Notes under the pieces: generated by a model
Told to the model about the DNA's origin: nothing
What the model saw: only the letters and a program-made list of their open reading frames with translations
Databases searched by the model: none
Part shown: one piece after another, positions 54,458 through 62,503 of the stretch
Layout of the letters: each line of letters opens with the position of its first letter
How positions within the stretch are numbered: position 1 is the first letter of the stretch
Position numbers and translations under genes: made by a program
Assembly: GCA_964247085.1 (NCBI GenBank)
Contig: CAXTSX010000006.1
Location: forward strand, 36,750-100,749
Direction of reading: 5' to 3'
DNA length: 64,000 bases
DNA from: JAAFHZ01 sp964247085
Lineage (GTDB): Bacteria > Cyanobacteriota > Cyanobacteriia > Cyanobacteriales > Chamaesiphonaceae

Positions 54458-54655
54458 TTGCAGTTTTTTAAATGCCTGATACATCTCCGGCAACCGATTC
54501 ATAATCGCCGCCGTTTTCAGCCACACCTTATGCGGCACCGCCGGATAGCCCGATACCACCGTTCCCGCCTCCACATCACTGTGAATCCCAGTTTTTGGCG
54601 AAACCATCGATCGCCAATATTTACTTCATCGGCCACTCCGAGGCCACCGATCTTT
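54458..54655 (-). pseudogene. fragment of the lpxD 3' end
   Basis: Minus-strand sequence matching the C-terminal codons of lpxD (KTAAIMNRLPEMYQAF region), with a 137-base segment (54477-54613) identical to 58351-58487. Outside that core the match falls off: bases equivalent to the lpxD body continue about 40 more bases with substitutions and a four-base gap, then stop. No start. Together with intact lpxD it brackets the 54.7-58.3 kb genes as a direct repeat. Confidence 0.85.
54477..54613. repeat. 137-bp direct repeat, left copy
   Basis: Base-for-base identical to 58351-58487 and in the same orientation. It covers the C-terminal coding part of lpxD. The distance between copies is 3,874 bases. 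See the right copy inside the intact lpxD gene. Confidence 0.93.
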
Positions 54656-54716
54656 AATAGAAATAAATGATGTAGAAGCAAACACCCTTGTTGGATTTAG
54701 TCTTTTTAATTCATTT

Positions 54717-56300
54717 TCAAGAAATCTCTTCGAATTTGTTATGGCGAATTTGAGTAATGCAATATTTTCTTTGAGAGTTAGAATGATAATCTGAATCTGA
54801 CCAAGTAAGTCCAAAGCCTGAAGAGCAATCTTCATCAAGAGTGATAGTTTCCAAGTTATCTAAAATTGTTGCTCTGGTTACTACTGTTGATGTCTCGATC
54901 GCTTTAATAATAGCTTGGGTAGCGTCATAAGAAGTTGCAACTCGCCAATTTATATCCGATTGTTGCCATCTGTCTTTAGCATCATTCATGTATATCGAGT
55001 TGGTTGCCAAACTAGGACTGACTAGAACTGCTCCTTCAACAGCTGCACCGCCTTTTGCTAAGGTAGAGATTTCAGGCAACGAGGTGGCAAATAATAATTT
55101 CAGCTGTTGAGATTGAGGCTGCTGGGCATTTTTATTAGCAATAGCAATGGCAACGCAATTAGTTTCAATGCTTGGCAGGACAAGGGCAATTTCAACTTTG
55201 TAAACCATCTTAATATGTTTAATTTCCTTGTCTAAATCTAGATGAGGATCCCCCATGTCCAGAATTAAATCGATTATCCCACCTCGATGCTCAAAAGCTG
55301 TGGTGAAATCATCGGTCAAAGTTTGGCTATATTCATTATCTGGATGATGAAAAATAGCCACCCGATTCAAATGTAAATAGTCCTTAATGTATGAAACATA
55401 TTTGCTAGCGATCGCTTTAGTAGAACCAATGGTACGAAAGAAATTCTTACTCTGTATTTTACTGCTGGTGCTGGTGGGTGAAACTATCGCGATCGATTCT
55501 TTCTCATAAATACCTAGCGCTGCTTTGGTGCTTTCGCTAGAATGATGTCCAATGATCGCTACAATATTTTTATCCATCGCTAAATATTTGGCTACTTCCA
55601 TGGCAATTAGTGGTTGATTATCATCGTTTGCCAGAACTATTTCTAACAAGCGTCCATCTTTACCATTGCTGTTATTAAATTTAGTTTGAGCATCGGCGAT
55701 ACCTCTGAGGACATTATTGGCAGCATTGATATGAAACTCATTCCGAAAATAGGCGACAACTACGGCAATTTTAAACGGGTTGTTTCTGTGACGAGCCTTT
55801 GCACTATTGAGATAGATTTGGGCAATCGGATCGGTACGATCACCATCCACAGCTTTTTTAAACAACTCGATCGCTTTGCGATAGTCTCGTCGATCGAAAT
55901 AACTAATTCCTGCTGTCATATAAAAATTGGAACTGTGCTGAACGAGATCGTAAGGCTCAATCCAATCTCGTTTGTATTGATAAAATAGCTCGACTAATTT
56001 CTCTCTGGGATAAGGTTCATTATCTATCAGCCCAAAAAATTTGCGAGCATTGAAAATATGCGATCTAACTGTTCCTGGTTTAGAGATTTCTAATTTTTTA
56101 GCAATTTTGTAATCTAACTCCTTCTTAGATTTGAATACACCTGCCGTATTCTCTGACTCTGAATCTTCAGAGTTGCTTAAATATTTTTGCCATTGCAGAT
56201 AAAGTTTTAAAACCTCCTTTCGCTGGTGCGGCAATTCGTAGAGCCTATTGTCAAATTCAGCCTGATTTTGCGGAATCGATCGGAGCGAGAAGGTATTCAT
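54717..56300 (-). CDS. cytoplasmic fusion: HTH-like region, TPR-like region and Leu/Ile/Val-type ligand-binding domain
   Basis: 527 residues, no signal peptide or anchor. About 1-95 is charged and helical with an HTH-like element (KELDYKIAKKLEISKPGTVR). A TPR-like pair follows (about 125-165, YFDRRDYRKAIELFKKAVDG). From about 175 a type-1 periplasmic binding fold (IAVVVAYFRNEFHINAANNV, IAIIGHHSSES, AIVSPTSTSSK) matches the protein at 384-1760. A binding fold kept inside the cell with an HTH-like N-terminus suggests a ligand-responsive regulator, as in LacI-type proteins but with a different layout. It lies in the lpxD-repeat-flanked island, divergent from gnd. Confidence 0.8.
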   Translation of the reverse strand: MNTFSLRSIPQNQAEFDNRLYELPHQRKEVLKLYLQWQKYLSNSEDSESENTAGVFKSKKELDYKIAKKLEISKPGTVRSHIFNARKFFGLIDNEPYPREKLVELFYQYKRDWIEPYDLVQHSSNFYMTAGISYFDRRDYRKAIELFKKAVDGDRTDPIAQIYLNSAKARHRNNPFKIAVVVAYFRNEFHINAANNVLRGIADAQTKFNNSNGKDGRLLEIVLANDDNQPLIAMEVAKYLAMDKNIVAIIGHHSSESTKAALGIYEKESIAIVSPTSTSSKIQSKNFFRTIGSTKAIASKYVSYIKDYLHLNRVAIFHHPDNEYSQTLTDDFTTAFEHRGGIIDLILDMGDPHLDLDKEIKHIKMVYKVEIALVLPSIETNCVAIAIANKNAQQPQSQQLKLLFATSLPEISTLAKGGAAVEGAVLVSPSLATNSIYMNDAKDRWQQSDINWRVATSYDATQAIIKAIETSTVVTRATILDNLETITLDEDCSSGFGLTWSDSDYHSNSQRKYCITQIRHNKFEEIS

Positions 56301-56487
56301 AATCTCTGTTGAATATTTGTAATGTTCACTTTAAATGACAAATAAACTGTGGCAGCTAGTTGTTCTAATTTTTGAACCAAATTAATTCGTTCAGAAATTA
56401 GAACATTCTAAATATCCTGATTTGCGAATGTTTGAATACTCATAAGCAACAAATACGTTGCTGTTTAAATAAGAATCAGGAAAAAAT

Positions 56488-57513
56488 ATGCAACAGAAAA
56501 AGATGAAAATTGCCGTCTGGGGTTTAGGACGGATGGGAGCCAACATCGTCCGACGATTAATCCGCGATGGACACCAGTGCGTTGTCTTCAACCGCACCCT
56601 AACAAAAGTAACAGAACTAGCCACAGAAGGCGCGATCGCTGCCATAGATCTAGAAGATATGGTGCGCCAATTGCCTTCACCCCGTGTCATCTGGTTGATG
56701 CTACCGGCGGGAGAAGCGACAGAACAAGCGATCGTCCAACTTACCGAACTGTTGGAATCTGGAGATATCATCATTGACGGAGGCAATACGTACTACATTG
56801 ATGACATCCGACGGGCAAAAGAATTGGCTCTCAAGGAACTCAACTATGTTGATGTCGGCACCAGCGGCGGTGTTTGGGGCTTAGACCGAGGTTATTGTTT
56901 AATGATCGGCGGGAAGGACTCGATCGTCCAATATCTTGATCCGATCTTCAAAACTCTTGCTCCTGGACGTGGTGATATCCCACGCACACCAGGACGAGAA
57001 TCATCCACTAGCACCGCCGAAGAAGGCTACTTGCATTGTGGTGGTCATGGCTCCGGTCACCTAGTAAAATGTTTGCATAATGGAGTGGAGTATGGTCTGA
57101 TGGCAGCCTACGCGGAAGGATTAAATATCTTGAGCCGCGCTAATATTGGTAAACCAGGTTCTGCCAACCCTGAGACAACAACCTTAGCGCATCCCGAGCA
57201 CCACCAGTACGATCTCAATCTAGTTGAGATTACGGAGTTGTGGCGACGGGGGAGTGTTATTTCCTCATGGTTGCTCGATCTAATCGCAATCTCGTTGCTC
57301 GAAGAGCCTAATCTGGACAAATTTTCCGATCGAGTCTCGGATTCAGGAGAAGGACGTTGGACAATCGTAGCGGCGATCGAGCAAGGTACTCCCGCTCCCG
57401 TTCTCAGTGCGGCTCTCTATTCGCGGTTTAGCTCGCGAGGCAATGATGAATTTGCCTCCAAAGTCCTGTCAGCCATGCGGTATCAGTTTGGCGGACACCA
57501 AGAACAACAATAG
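56488..57513 (+). CDS. 6-phosphogluconate dehydrogenase, decarboxylating (NAD-type, YqeC/GndA-like)
   Basis: 341 residues. Rossmann motif GLGRMGANIVRRLI, DGGNTYYIDDIRRAKEL and HLVKCLHNGVEYGLMAAYAE. This is the shorter class (about 300-340 residues), which prefers NAD in several bacteria, unlike the 480-residue Gnd. It oxidatively decarboxylates 6-phosphogluconate to ribulose 5-phosphate. A GGAA-containing ribosome-binding site precedes the ATG. The gluconokinase gene follows on the same strand 196 bases on, giving a gluconate-to-pentose route. Confidence 0.92.
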   Translation: MQQKKMKIAVWGLGRMGANIVRRLIRDGHQCVVFNRTLTKVTELATEGAIAAIDLEDMVRQLPSPRVIWLMLPAGEATEQAIVQLTELLESGDIIIDGGNTYYIDDIRRAKELALKELNYVDVGTSGGVWGLDRGYCLMIGGKDSIVQYLDPIFKTLAPGRGDIPRTPGRESSTSTAEEGYLHCGGHGSGHLVKCLHNGVEYGLMAAYAEGLNILSRANIGKPGSANPETTTLAHPEHHQYDLNLVEITELWRRGSVISSWLLDLIAISLLEEPNLDKFSDRVSDSGEGRWTIVAAIEQGTPAPVLSAALYSRFSSRGNDEFASKVLSAMRYQFGGHQEQQ

Positions 57514-57517
57514 CGAT

Positions 57518-57563
57518 CTCTAAAGCAAGGGGATGGATGCATATCTATCCCCTTGCTTTAGAG
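57518..57563. terminator. very long perfect-type hairpin after 6-phosphogluconate dehydrogenase
   Basis: A 21-bp stem with one G-U-type pair (57518-57538 and 57543-57563, containing TAAAGCAAGGGGAT) and a 4-base loop, four bases after the stop. No T-run follows. It could work as terminator or RNA end protector and separates gnd from gluconokinase. Confidence 0.75.
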
Positions 57564-57709
57564 CATACCAACAATAACAGATGGAGATCTTTTCTTGTTC
57601 AAACATTTCAACAAAATGCTTTCACAGCTTGGTTACTATCTACACTTGAAATTGTCAATACTAGAGAGGAATTAGTTTCCTTTCTCACTCTATTTTTGAG
57701 GAACAATCA

Positions 57710-58261
57710 ATGAATCAACACCCACAGAACTGGATTTTTTGCGGCGTAAGTGGATCGGGTAAAAGTACTATCGGGCGTCTTTTTTCGCAAGCTAGGGAGT
57801 GTGATTATCAAGAAGGAGACCGTCGGCACTCTGCCGAAAATATTAAGAAAATGAGTAAGGGAAAGCCTCTTGAAAATAAGGATCGAATTCAATGGCTGGC
57901 CGAGATCGAATTGGATATTCGGTGGTCGCTCGATCGTAACCGAGAGGTTGTGATGACTTGCTCTGCTCTCAAGGAAGATTACCGCAAAAAACTAACAGCC
58001 TTAGGACGAGTCCAATTAGTATATATTGAGGTGCCGAAAAAAATATTAGAAACAAGGCTATTAGGAAGAAAAGATCACTACATGTTGATCGAACTGCTTG
58101 ATTCTCAACTAGCTGCTTTTGAAGCGATTAAGCCAGAAGAAGGCATAATTACGATTGATGGTAGCAGATCGATCGATGATGTCATGAAGGAATTAATGTC
58201 CAAGGTAATTAATCAATTTCCAATCATGGAAGAATTTTGGTGGAAAAGATTTGTTGAGTAA
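57710..58261 (+). CDS. gluconokinase
   Basis: 183 residues. P-loop GVSGSGKSTIGRLF (near 11-24) and EGDRRHSAENIKKMSKGKPL, then DRIQWLAEIELDI and VMTCSALKEDYRKKL, the GntK signatures. It phosphorylates gluconate to 6-phosphogluconate, the substrate of the neighbouring dehydrogenase. Slightly longer than typical (about 170-175). ATG with GAGGAACAATCA upstream as ribosome-binding site. Confidence 0.92.
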   Translation: MNQHPQNWIFCGVSGSGKSTIGRLFSQARECDYQEGDRRHSAENIKKMSKGKPLENKDRIQWLAEIELDIRWSLDRNREVVMTCSALKEDYRKKLTALGRVQLVYIEVPKKILETRLLGRKDHYMLIELLDSQLAAFEAIKPEEGIITIDGSRSIDDVMKELMSKVINQFPIMEEFWWKRFVE

Positions 58262-58296
58262 AATTTCCAGCTTGTCGTAGACATTTATGAGCTACC

Positions 58297-58328
58297 AAAG
58301 TGCCCAGAATAGAGGGCACTTTTTTTTA
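58297..58328 (+). terminator. intrinsic terminator of gluconokinase
   Basis: A 9-bp GC-rich stem AAAGTGCCC (58297-58305) with GGGCACTTT (58314-58322) followed by a T-run to 58327. Strong. The T-run runs into the minus-strand stop codon of lpxD (58326-58328), so the two genes share it. Confidence 0.9.
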
Positions 58329-59345
58329 GCTTTGTAGCTTTTTAAAGGCTTGATACATCTCCGGCAACCGATTCATAATCGCCGCCGTTTTCAGCCACAC
58401 CTTATGCGGCACCGCCGGATAGCCCGATACCACCGTTCCCGCCTCCACATCACTGTGAATCCCAGTTTTTGGCGAAACCATCGATCGATCACCAATATTC
58501 ACCTTATTCGCTACCCCCACTTGGCCACCCATCAGCACCTGATTACCGATTGTCACCCCGCCTACCAAACCAACTTGCGCGGCGATCGCACAATTAGAAC
58601 CAATCTGACAGCCATGACCAATATGCACCAAATTATCTAACTTAGTATCCCGACCAATCCGAGTTTCCCCCACCGCTGGCCGATCGATCGCACTATTACA
58701 ACCCACTTCTACCTGATCTTCCAGGATGGTATAGCCCGACTGGGGCATCTTAAACCAGCCGGTGGCCGTGGGCACAAAACCAAAACCCTCGGCTCCAATC
58801 ACCGTGCCACTATTAATTACACAGCGCTGCCCAATCCGGCTCCGTTCATGGATCGTACAGTTAGCATGTAAGACGGTATCCGCGCCAATTTCCACATCGG
58901 GATAAATCACCACATTGGGATGAATCACCGCTCGATCGCCAATTTTGACTGTGCCTTGGATAACTACCTGGGCACCAACATAGACATCTTGACCGAGTTG
59001 CACAGCTGGGTCAATTACCGCAGTGGGATGAATCCCGGCGGCGGGCTTAAACTCCTGATAAAACAGACCGATCGACTGGGCAAATAGCAACCGGGGTTCT
59101 GGAGATGCCAACCAAGCTAGACCCTGAGCGGTGGCTTGAGCAATGATTTCATCGTTTTGGGGCAAGACTAGCGCTGCTACTGGGGTGGTGGCGATCGCAC
59201 TGGCAAATTTGGTGCTTTCAATGTAGCTGAGAGTTCCGGCTTGGGGTTGATCGATCGGTGACAACCCCTTAATTTCAGGGTCAGAGTGAGAGCTGTGACT
59301 GGATATTGCCGATCCCAATTTTTGGATAATTTCACTAAACAGCAT
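58326..59345 (-). CDS. lpxD: UDP-3-O-acylglucosamine N-acyltransferase
   Basis: 339 residues. N-terminal uridine-binding domain, then a left-handed beta-helix of hexapeptide repeats (about 100-310, VKIGDRAVIHPNVVIYPD, TVIGAEGFGF) with catalytic His in LVHIGHGCQIG (near 243). It adds the second acyl chain in lipid A synthesis. ATG start lies 2 bases after the stop of the ECF-type ATPase gene, so they form one operon. Its last 137 codon bases are duplicated at 54477-54613. Confidence 0.95.
   Translation of the reverse strand: MLFSEIIQKLGSAISSHSSHSDPEIKGLSPIDQPQAGTLSYIESTKFASAIATTPVAALVLPQNDEIIAQATAQGLAWLASPEPRLLFAQSIGLFYQEFKPAAGIHPTAVIDPAVQLGQDVYVGAQVVIQGTVKIGDRAVIHPNVVIYPDVEIGADTVLHANCTIHERSRIGQRCVINSGTVIGAEGFGFVPTATGWFKMPQSGYTILEDQVEVGCNSAIDRPAVGETRIGRDTKLDNLVHIGHGCQIGSNCAIAAQVGLVGGVTIGNQVLMGGQVGVANKVNIGDRSMVSPKTGIHSDVEAGTVVSGYPAVPHKVWLKTAAIMNRLPEMYQAFKKLQS
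58351..58487. repeat. 137-bp direct repeat, right copy (inside lpxD)
   Basis: Same sequence and orientation as 54477-54613. It lies at the C-terminal end of the intact lpxD. Flanks diverge (for example a four-base insertion just beyond the core), so the identity is limited to this core. Confidence 0.93.
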
Positions 59346-59347
59346 CG

Positions 59348-60019
59348 CTATTTCCCCGCATTAATTAATCTTTGACGCAATCGATGTGGATCACCCCGAT
59401 CGACTAATTTCCCATTTTCTAGCAAAAACGCCCCATCACAGTAGTCTAGTTCCTCTAGCCGATGGGTCACCCACAACGCTGCTAAGCCCCGTGCTTTGAC
59501 TAAATCTCGCACCTGGGCGACCAACTCCAACTGGGCATCGGGGTCTAACAGCGCCGTTGGTTCATCGAATAGTAATATTTCGCTGCGTTGGGCAATCACG
59601 CCAGCGATAGCCACCCGCTGCTTTTGACCGCCACTCAAAGCATAAATCGGGCGGCGTACCAAATGCTCCAGATTGACGGCGGCTAGCGACTCTCCCACCC
59701 GTTGGCGTACTTGTGGGTAGGAGAGTTTTTCGCTGACTAAACCAAAAGCAATATCAGCACCAACACTAGGCATCACCAGTTGGTGATCCGGATTTTGCAG
59801 TACAAAACCAATCTTACCTCGTACTTGGATCTCGCCAGCTGTGGGTGCAAACAAGCCCGCAATGAGTCGCAACAAGGTAGACTTGCCGCTGCCATTGGTA
59901 CCTAGCAACATCCACAGCTCTCCCTGGGGCACAGTCAACGAGCAATCTTGCAGTACCGAGACCCCGGATGGCCAACTAAAGCATAGGTTTTGGATATCGA
60001 TCGCTACTTCTGCACCCAT
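59348..60019 (-). CDS. ECF/CbiO-type ABC transporter ATPase
   Basis: About 223 residues from the ATG at 60019 (MGAEVAIDIQNLCFSWPSG); the longer frame to 60109 overlaps the next gene and is unlikely. Walker A GTNGSGKST, Q-loop LQNPDHQLV, signature LSGGQKQRVAIAG and Walker B EILLFDEPTALLD. The 'NPDHQLV' form is typical of energy-coupling-factor ATPases, which power vitamin or metal uptake; cyanobacterial and plastid homologues are of uncertain substrate. In an operon with the small gene before it (4 bases) and lpxD after it (2 bases). Confidence 0.9.
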   Translation of the reverse strand: MGAEVAIDIQNLCFSWPSGVSVLQDCSLTVPQGELWMLLGTNGSGKSTLLRLIAGLFAPTAGEIQVRGKIGFVLQNPDHQLVMPSVGADIAFGLVSEKLSYPQVRQRVGESLAAVNLEHLVRRPIYALSGGQKQRVAIAGVIAQRSEILLFDEPTALLDPDAQLELVAQVRDLVKARGLAALWVTHRLEELDYCDGAFLLENGKLVDRGDPHRLRQRLINAGK

Positions 60020-60023
60020 AGTT

Positions 60024-60287
60024 TTAGGCGGTAGCAAAACCGGCGGCGCGACCAGTCGCTGGCGTGCTGGACTTGTTATAAGTTTGTACGGCAGCGATGT
60101 CACTGACAAACACGGCAGCTTTTTTATCGGTTTGTTGTTCGCAGGTCAACTCTAGGATATGCCCCGGTTGATTAGATCGGAGGGCATTTAAGACCTCCGC
60201 ATAAAGACCATCCGCTGCGTCGGCTTCTTTGCGCTGCACCGAGATGGGCATGGCGACATTTCTCAAGACTAATTCGACAACGTACAT
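60024..60287 (-). CDS. small conserved cyanobacterial protein
   Basis: 87 residues from ATG 60287 (MYVVELVLRNVAMPISVQRK). The longer frame to 60332 has no support. Continues KEADAADGLYAEVLNALRSN and LELTCEQQTDKKAAVFVSDI, then AAVQTYNKSS, a two-layer alpha/beta pattern I recall from small conserved cyanobacterial proteins of unknown role. It begins the operon with the ECF-type ATPase and lpxD, four bases from the ATPase start. Confidence 0.75.
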   Translation of the reverse strand: MYVVELVLRNVAMPISVQRKEADAADGLYAEVLNALRSNQPGHILELTCEQQTDKKAAVFVSDIAAVQTYNKSSTPATGRAAGFATA

Positions 60288-60471
60288 AGACAGCGTTAGG
60301 GGGTAAATCGATACAGAACCAGCACTTATCATAACTTATGTATGGGGGTGGATAAGTTTTGGGGTAGGAGCTATTTTGGTATTTTTTAGGATACTGATGG
60401 GGGACAACAATGTTAGGGCAGTCATCACATCGGGTAAAATCAGCTGAAGACTAATTCACAGATTTTTGGTT

Positions 60472-61539
60472 ATGACTAAACGCGCTCTACTCACTGGTAT
60501 TACGGGTCAAGACGGTTCTTATTTAGCAGAATTGCTGTTGTCGAAGGGCTATGAAGTCCACGGCATCATTCGGCGGACATCTACTTTCAATACCGATCGC
60601 ATTGACCATATCTACGAAGATCCTCATAAGGCCGATGCCAAACTCTTTTTGCATTATGGTGATCTCACTGATGGGGTGACCATTCGGCGAATTTTAGAGC
60701 AGGTTAAACCCCAAGAATTTTTCAATTTAGGAGCGCAATCCCATGTCCGGGTGAGCTTTGATGCCCCTGAATACACCGTTGATACTGTGGCGATGGGTAC
60801 TCTCCGGATCTTGGAAGGGATTCGGGACTACGAACAACGTACTGGTGAGCAAATTCGCTTTTATCAAGCGGGTTCTTCGGAAATGTATGGTTTGGTGCAA
60901 GAAGTACCCCAAAAGGAAACTACGCCTTTTTATCCCCGTAGCCCTTATGCCTGTGGCAAATTATTTGGCCATTGGCAAACCATCAATTATCGAGAGTCTT
61001 ACAATATTTTTGGCTGCAACGGCATTTTGTTTAACCACGAAAGTCCCCGCCGAGGCGAGACTTTTGTGACGCGAAAAATTACCCGAGCGATCGCCAAAAT
61101 TGTGGCTAAAAAGCAAGACAAGTTATTTTTAGGGAATTTAGATTCTAAACGGGATTGGGGCTATGCCAAAGACTATGTGGAAGCCATGTGGTTGATGTTG
61201 CAGCAAGAACAGCCTGACGACTATGTAATCGCGACTGGGGAAACTCACTCCATCAAGGAGTTTTTAGGTGAAGCATTTAACTATGTGAACTTGAAGTGGG
61301 AAGACTATGTGGAATTCGATCCCCGCTATTTGCGGCCAGCGGAGGTGGAACTACTGATTGGCGACTCTACCAAAGCTAGAGAAAAGCTAGGCTGGAAACC
61401 ATCGGTAACTTTCCAGGAGTTAGTTCACCTGATGGTGGATGCCGATTTACAAGCCTGGGGCATCCCGTCGCCCAGTGGTAGAACTACGATCCCGGATGTG
61501 GCGACGGTGCGACAAGTAATATCGGCAATGAATAATTAG
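60472..61539 (+). CDS. gmd: GDP-mannose 4,6-dehydratase
   Basis: 355 residues from the ATG at 60472 (MTKRALLTGITGQDGSY). Glycine-rich NADP loop GITGQDGSYLAELL, GIIRRTSTFNTDRIDHIYED, and the catalytic Tyr/Lys in SPYACGKLFGHW (near 153). It turns GDP-mannose into GDP-4-keto-6-deoxymannose, the route to GDP-fucose and GDP-rhamnose for surface glycans. Its usual partner (GDP-fucose synthase) does not follow in this window. Monocistronic by spacing. Confidence 0.95.
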   Translation: MTKRALLTGITGQDGSYLAELLLSKGYEVHGIIRRTSTFNTDRIDHIYEDPHKADAKLFLHYGDLTDGVTIRRILEQVKPQEFFNLGAQSHVRVSFDAPEYTVDTVAMGTLRILEGIRDYEQRTGEQIRFYQAGSSEMYGLVQEVPQKETTPFYPRSPYACGKLFGHWQTINYRESYNIFGCNGILFNHESPRRGETFVTRKITRAIAKIVAKKQDKLFLGNLDSKRDWGYAKDYVEAMWLMLQQEQPDDYVIATGETHSIKEFLGEAFNYVNLKWEDYVEFDPRYLRPAEVELLIGDSTKAREKLGWKPSVTFQELVHLMVDADLQAWGIPSPSGRTTIPDVATVRQVISAMNN

Positions 61540-61564
61540 ATTTCATCGGCGAATTTCAACTTTT

Positions 61565-61846
61565 TTATTTGGCTCTGGCGGTTTTCACCATTTGAATTAA
61601 CATTTGGTGGGCATCTTCAGAGTCGGTTAGTTCTCGATCGAACTCCACGCGCAAATTCTGAGTGGCACCGTCAACTTGGGCATTCAGGTTCATGCCCTGG
61701 GGATCGATCGAAGTCATTTCGGCCTCAGCGGCTTGAGGGGCTTGACCATAGACTTGGGCATAGACCAACACGGCGGCGGCATGATCATCGTTCATATGTT
61801 TGCAGATGCGATCGCTGATTGCTGGGGTAATGGTTTCGGCGGCCAT
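61565..61846 (-). CDS. DUF2470-domain protein
   Basis: 93 residues: ISDRICKHMNDDHAAAVLVY, MTSIDPQGMNLNAQVDG, then LRVEFDRELTDSEDAHQMLI. This is the complete DUF2470 domain, elsewhere fused to heme-oxidase or flavin-binding proteins; in some proteins it relates to heme binding. Stand-alone form here. Convergent with gmd, 25 bases apart. Confidence 0.88.
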   Translation of the reverse strand: MAAETITPAISDRICKHMNDDHAAAVLVYAQVYGQAPQAAEAEMTSIDPQGMNLNAQVDGATQNLRVEFDRELTDSEDAHQMLIQMVKTARAK

Positions 61847-62086
61847 AATTTTTACTCAAATTAAATGATTTTGGATGATAGCAAAATCCTACCGCATTCT
61901 TGGAAATGGTACTTAGGTAAATTCCTGAAATAAGCGCACTATTGCAGTTGGTTTCGGCTTCGCTTAAGCAACTGAAGAGTTGAAATAGGCGGTAATTTAT
62001 TCAGCTGAAATCACCTAAGCACGATTATTGCGAAATATTAGTGAAATATAACCATCCGAAGCAATTAAATTTATAATGACAATACG
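61847..62086. other. intergenic region, no gene seen
   Basis: About 240 bases upstream of the DUF2470 gene and before the hairpin array. It should hold the DUF2470 promoter. One weak hairpin around GGTTTCGGCTTCGCTTAAGC was seen. No coding or RNA gene was recognised. Confidence 0.35.
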
Positions 62087-62235
62087 TTAGTCTGCCTAAA
62101 TACCTGATTTGGTGCATTAGACGGATAATTGTCGGGCTAATACCCCTATTTTCTAGGAGTTAGACGGACATCTGTCCATCTAAGTACCTAATTTAGGTGT
62201 ATTAGGCTGACTGATTCAGCCTAAGTAGTAGTTAG
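62087..62235. repeat. tandem array of palindromic hairpins
   Basis: Three irregular units of about 42 bases. Hairpin units: CTAAATACC/GGTGCATTAG (62097-62120), CTAATACCCCTA/TAGGAGTTAG (62137-62163), CTAAGTACCTA/TAGGTGTATTAG (62180-62205). Between them are linker palindromes: GACGGATAATTGTCGG (near 62120), GGACATCTGTCC (62166-62177), GGCTGA...TCAGCC (62205-62221). The shared CTAA...TTAG ends and the spacing suggest duplication of one unit. Possible repetitive extragenic element or array of protein sites. Confidence 0.6.
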
Positions 62236-62344
62236 CTGTCGGCTCACTCAAGCCTGTTCAGATAAAATCAGTGAAATGGCTAAGTGTATATACTTAAAGA
62301 CTCTTGCCAAGGTTATTTGCAATATTTCAAGCAGTTACTTGACA

Positions 62345-62500
62345 CTTAGGCAACGTTGAGCTATCTTATAGGCATGGATGCAGCAGACGTGCCCTGTGCA
62401 CGACATCCCGTTACCTGAAAGGGTCGAGGAAATCCGGTAAAGACGTTCTGAATACCAGAATAATATTTTGGCGAAGGCTCCTTAAGGAGTCTTTGTTATA
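62345..62500 (+). ncRNA. candidate structured non-coding RNA, possibly HEARO/omega-RNA-like
   Basis: Contains stacked helices: CGTGC/GCACG (62388-62402), TTACC/GGTAA (62411-62440) enclosing GGAAATCC, a possible pseudoknot from CCC (62407-62409) to GGG (62421-62423), and TTCTG/CAGAA (62446-62460), then a terminator-like hairpin. The density and the pseudoknot recall HEARO (omega) RNAs that accompany IscB genes, and the phrase AAAGGG...GAGGAAATCCGG seems like such RNAs; I cannot verify this. No IscB gene is here, so it could be an orphan copy. The boundaries are approximate. Confidence 0.4.
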
Positions 62501-62503
62501 TTA
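62474..62503 (+). terminator. terminator-like hairpin at the end of the candidate RNA
   Basis: An 8-bp stem AAGGCTCC (62474-62481)/GGAGTCTT (62486-62493) with TTAA loop, followed by TTGTTATATT. The stem touches the end of the minus-strand gene (stop at 62501), so it may serve both directions. Confidence 0.5.

Noticed and set aside
54458..54670. Plus-strand 70-residue frame (His/Arg-rich)
   Set aside because: It is the antisense translation of the lpxD fragment; an almost identical frame exists opposite the intact lpxD.
59841..60155. Plus-strand open frame over the ECF ATPase start
   Set aside because: It is antisense to the ATPase and the small conserved gene, both with strong family support.
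62345..62500. tRNA or RNase P RNA reading of the structured region
   Set aside because: No cloverleaf or CCA-type end, and the GAGGAAA-like string is not in an RNase P context.
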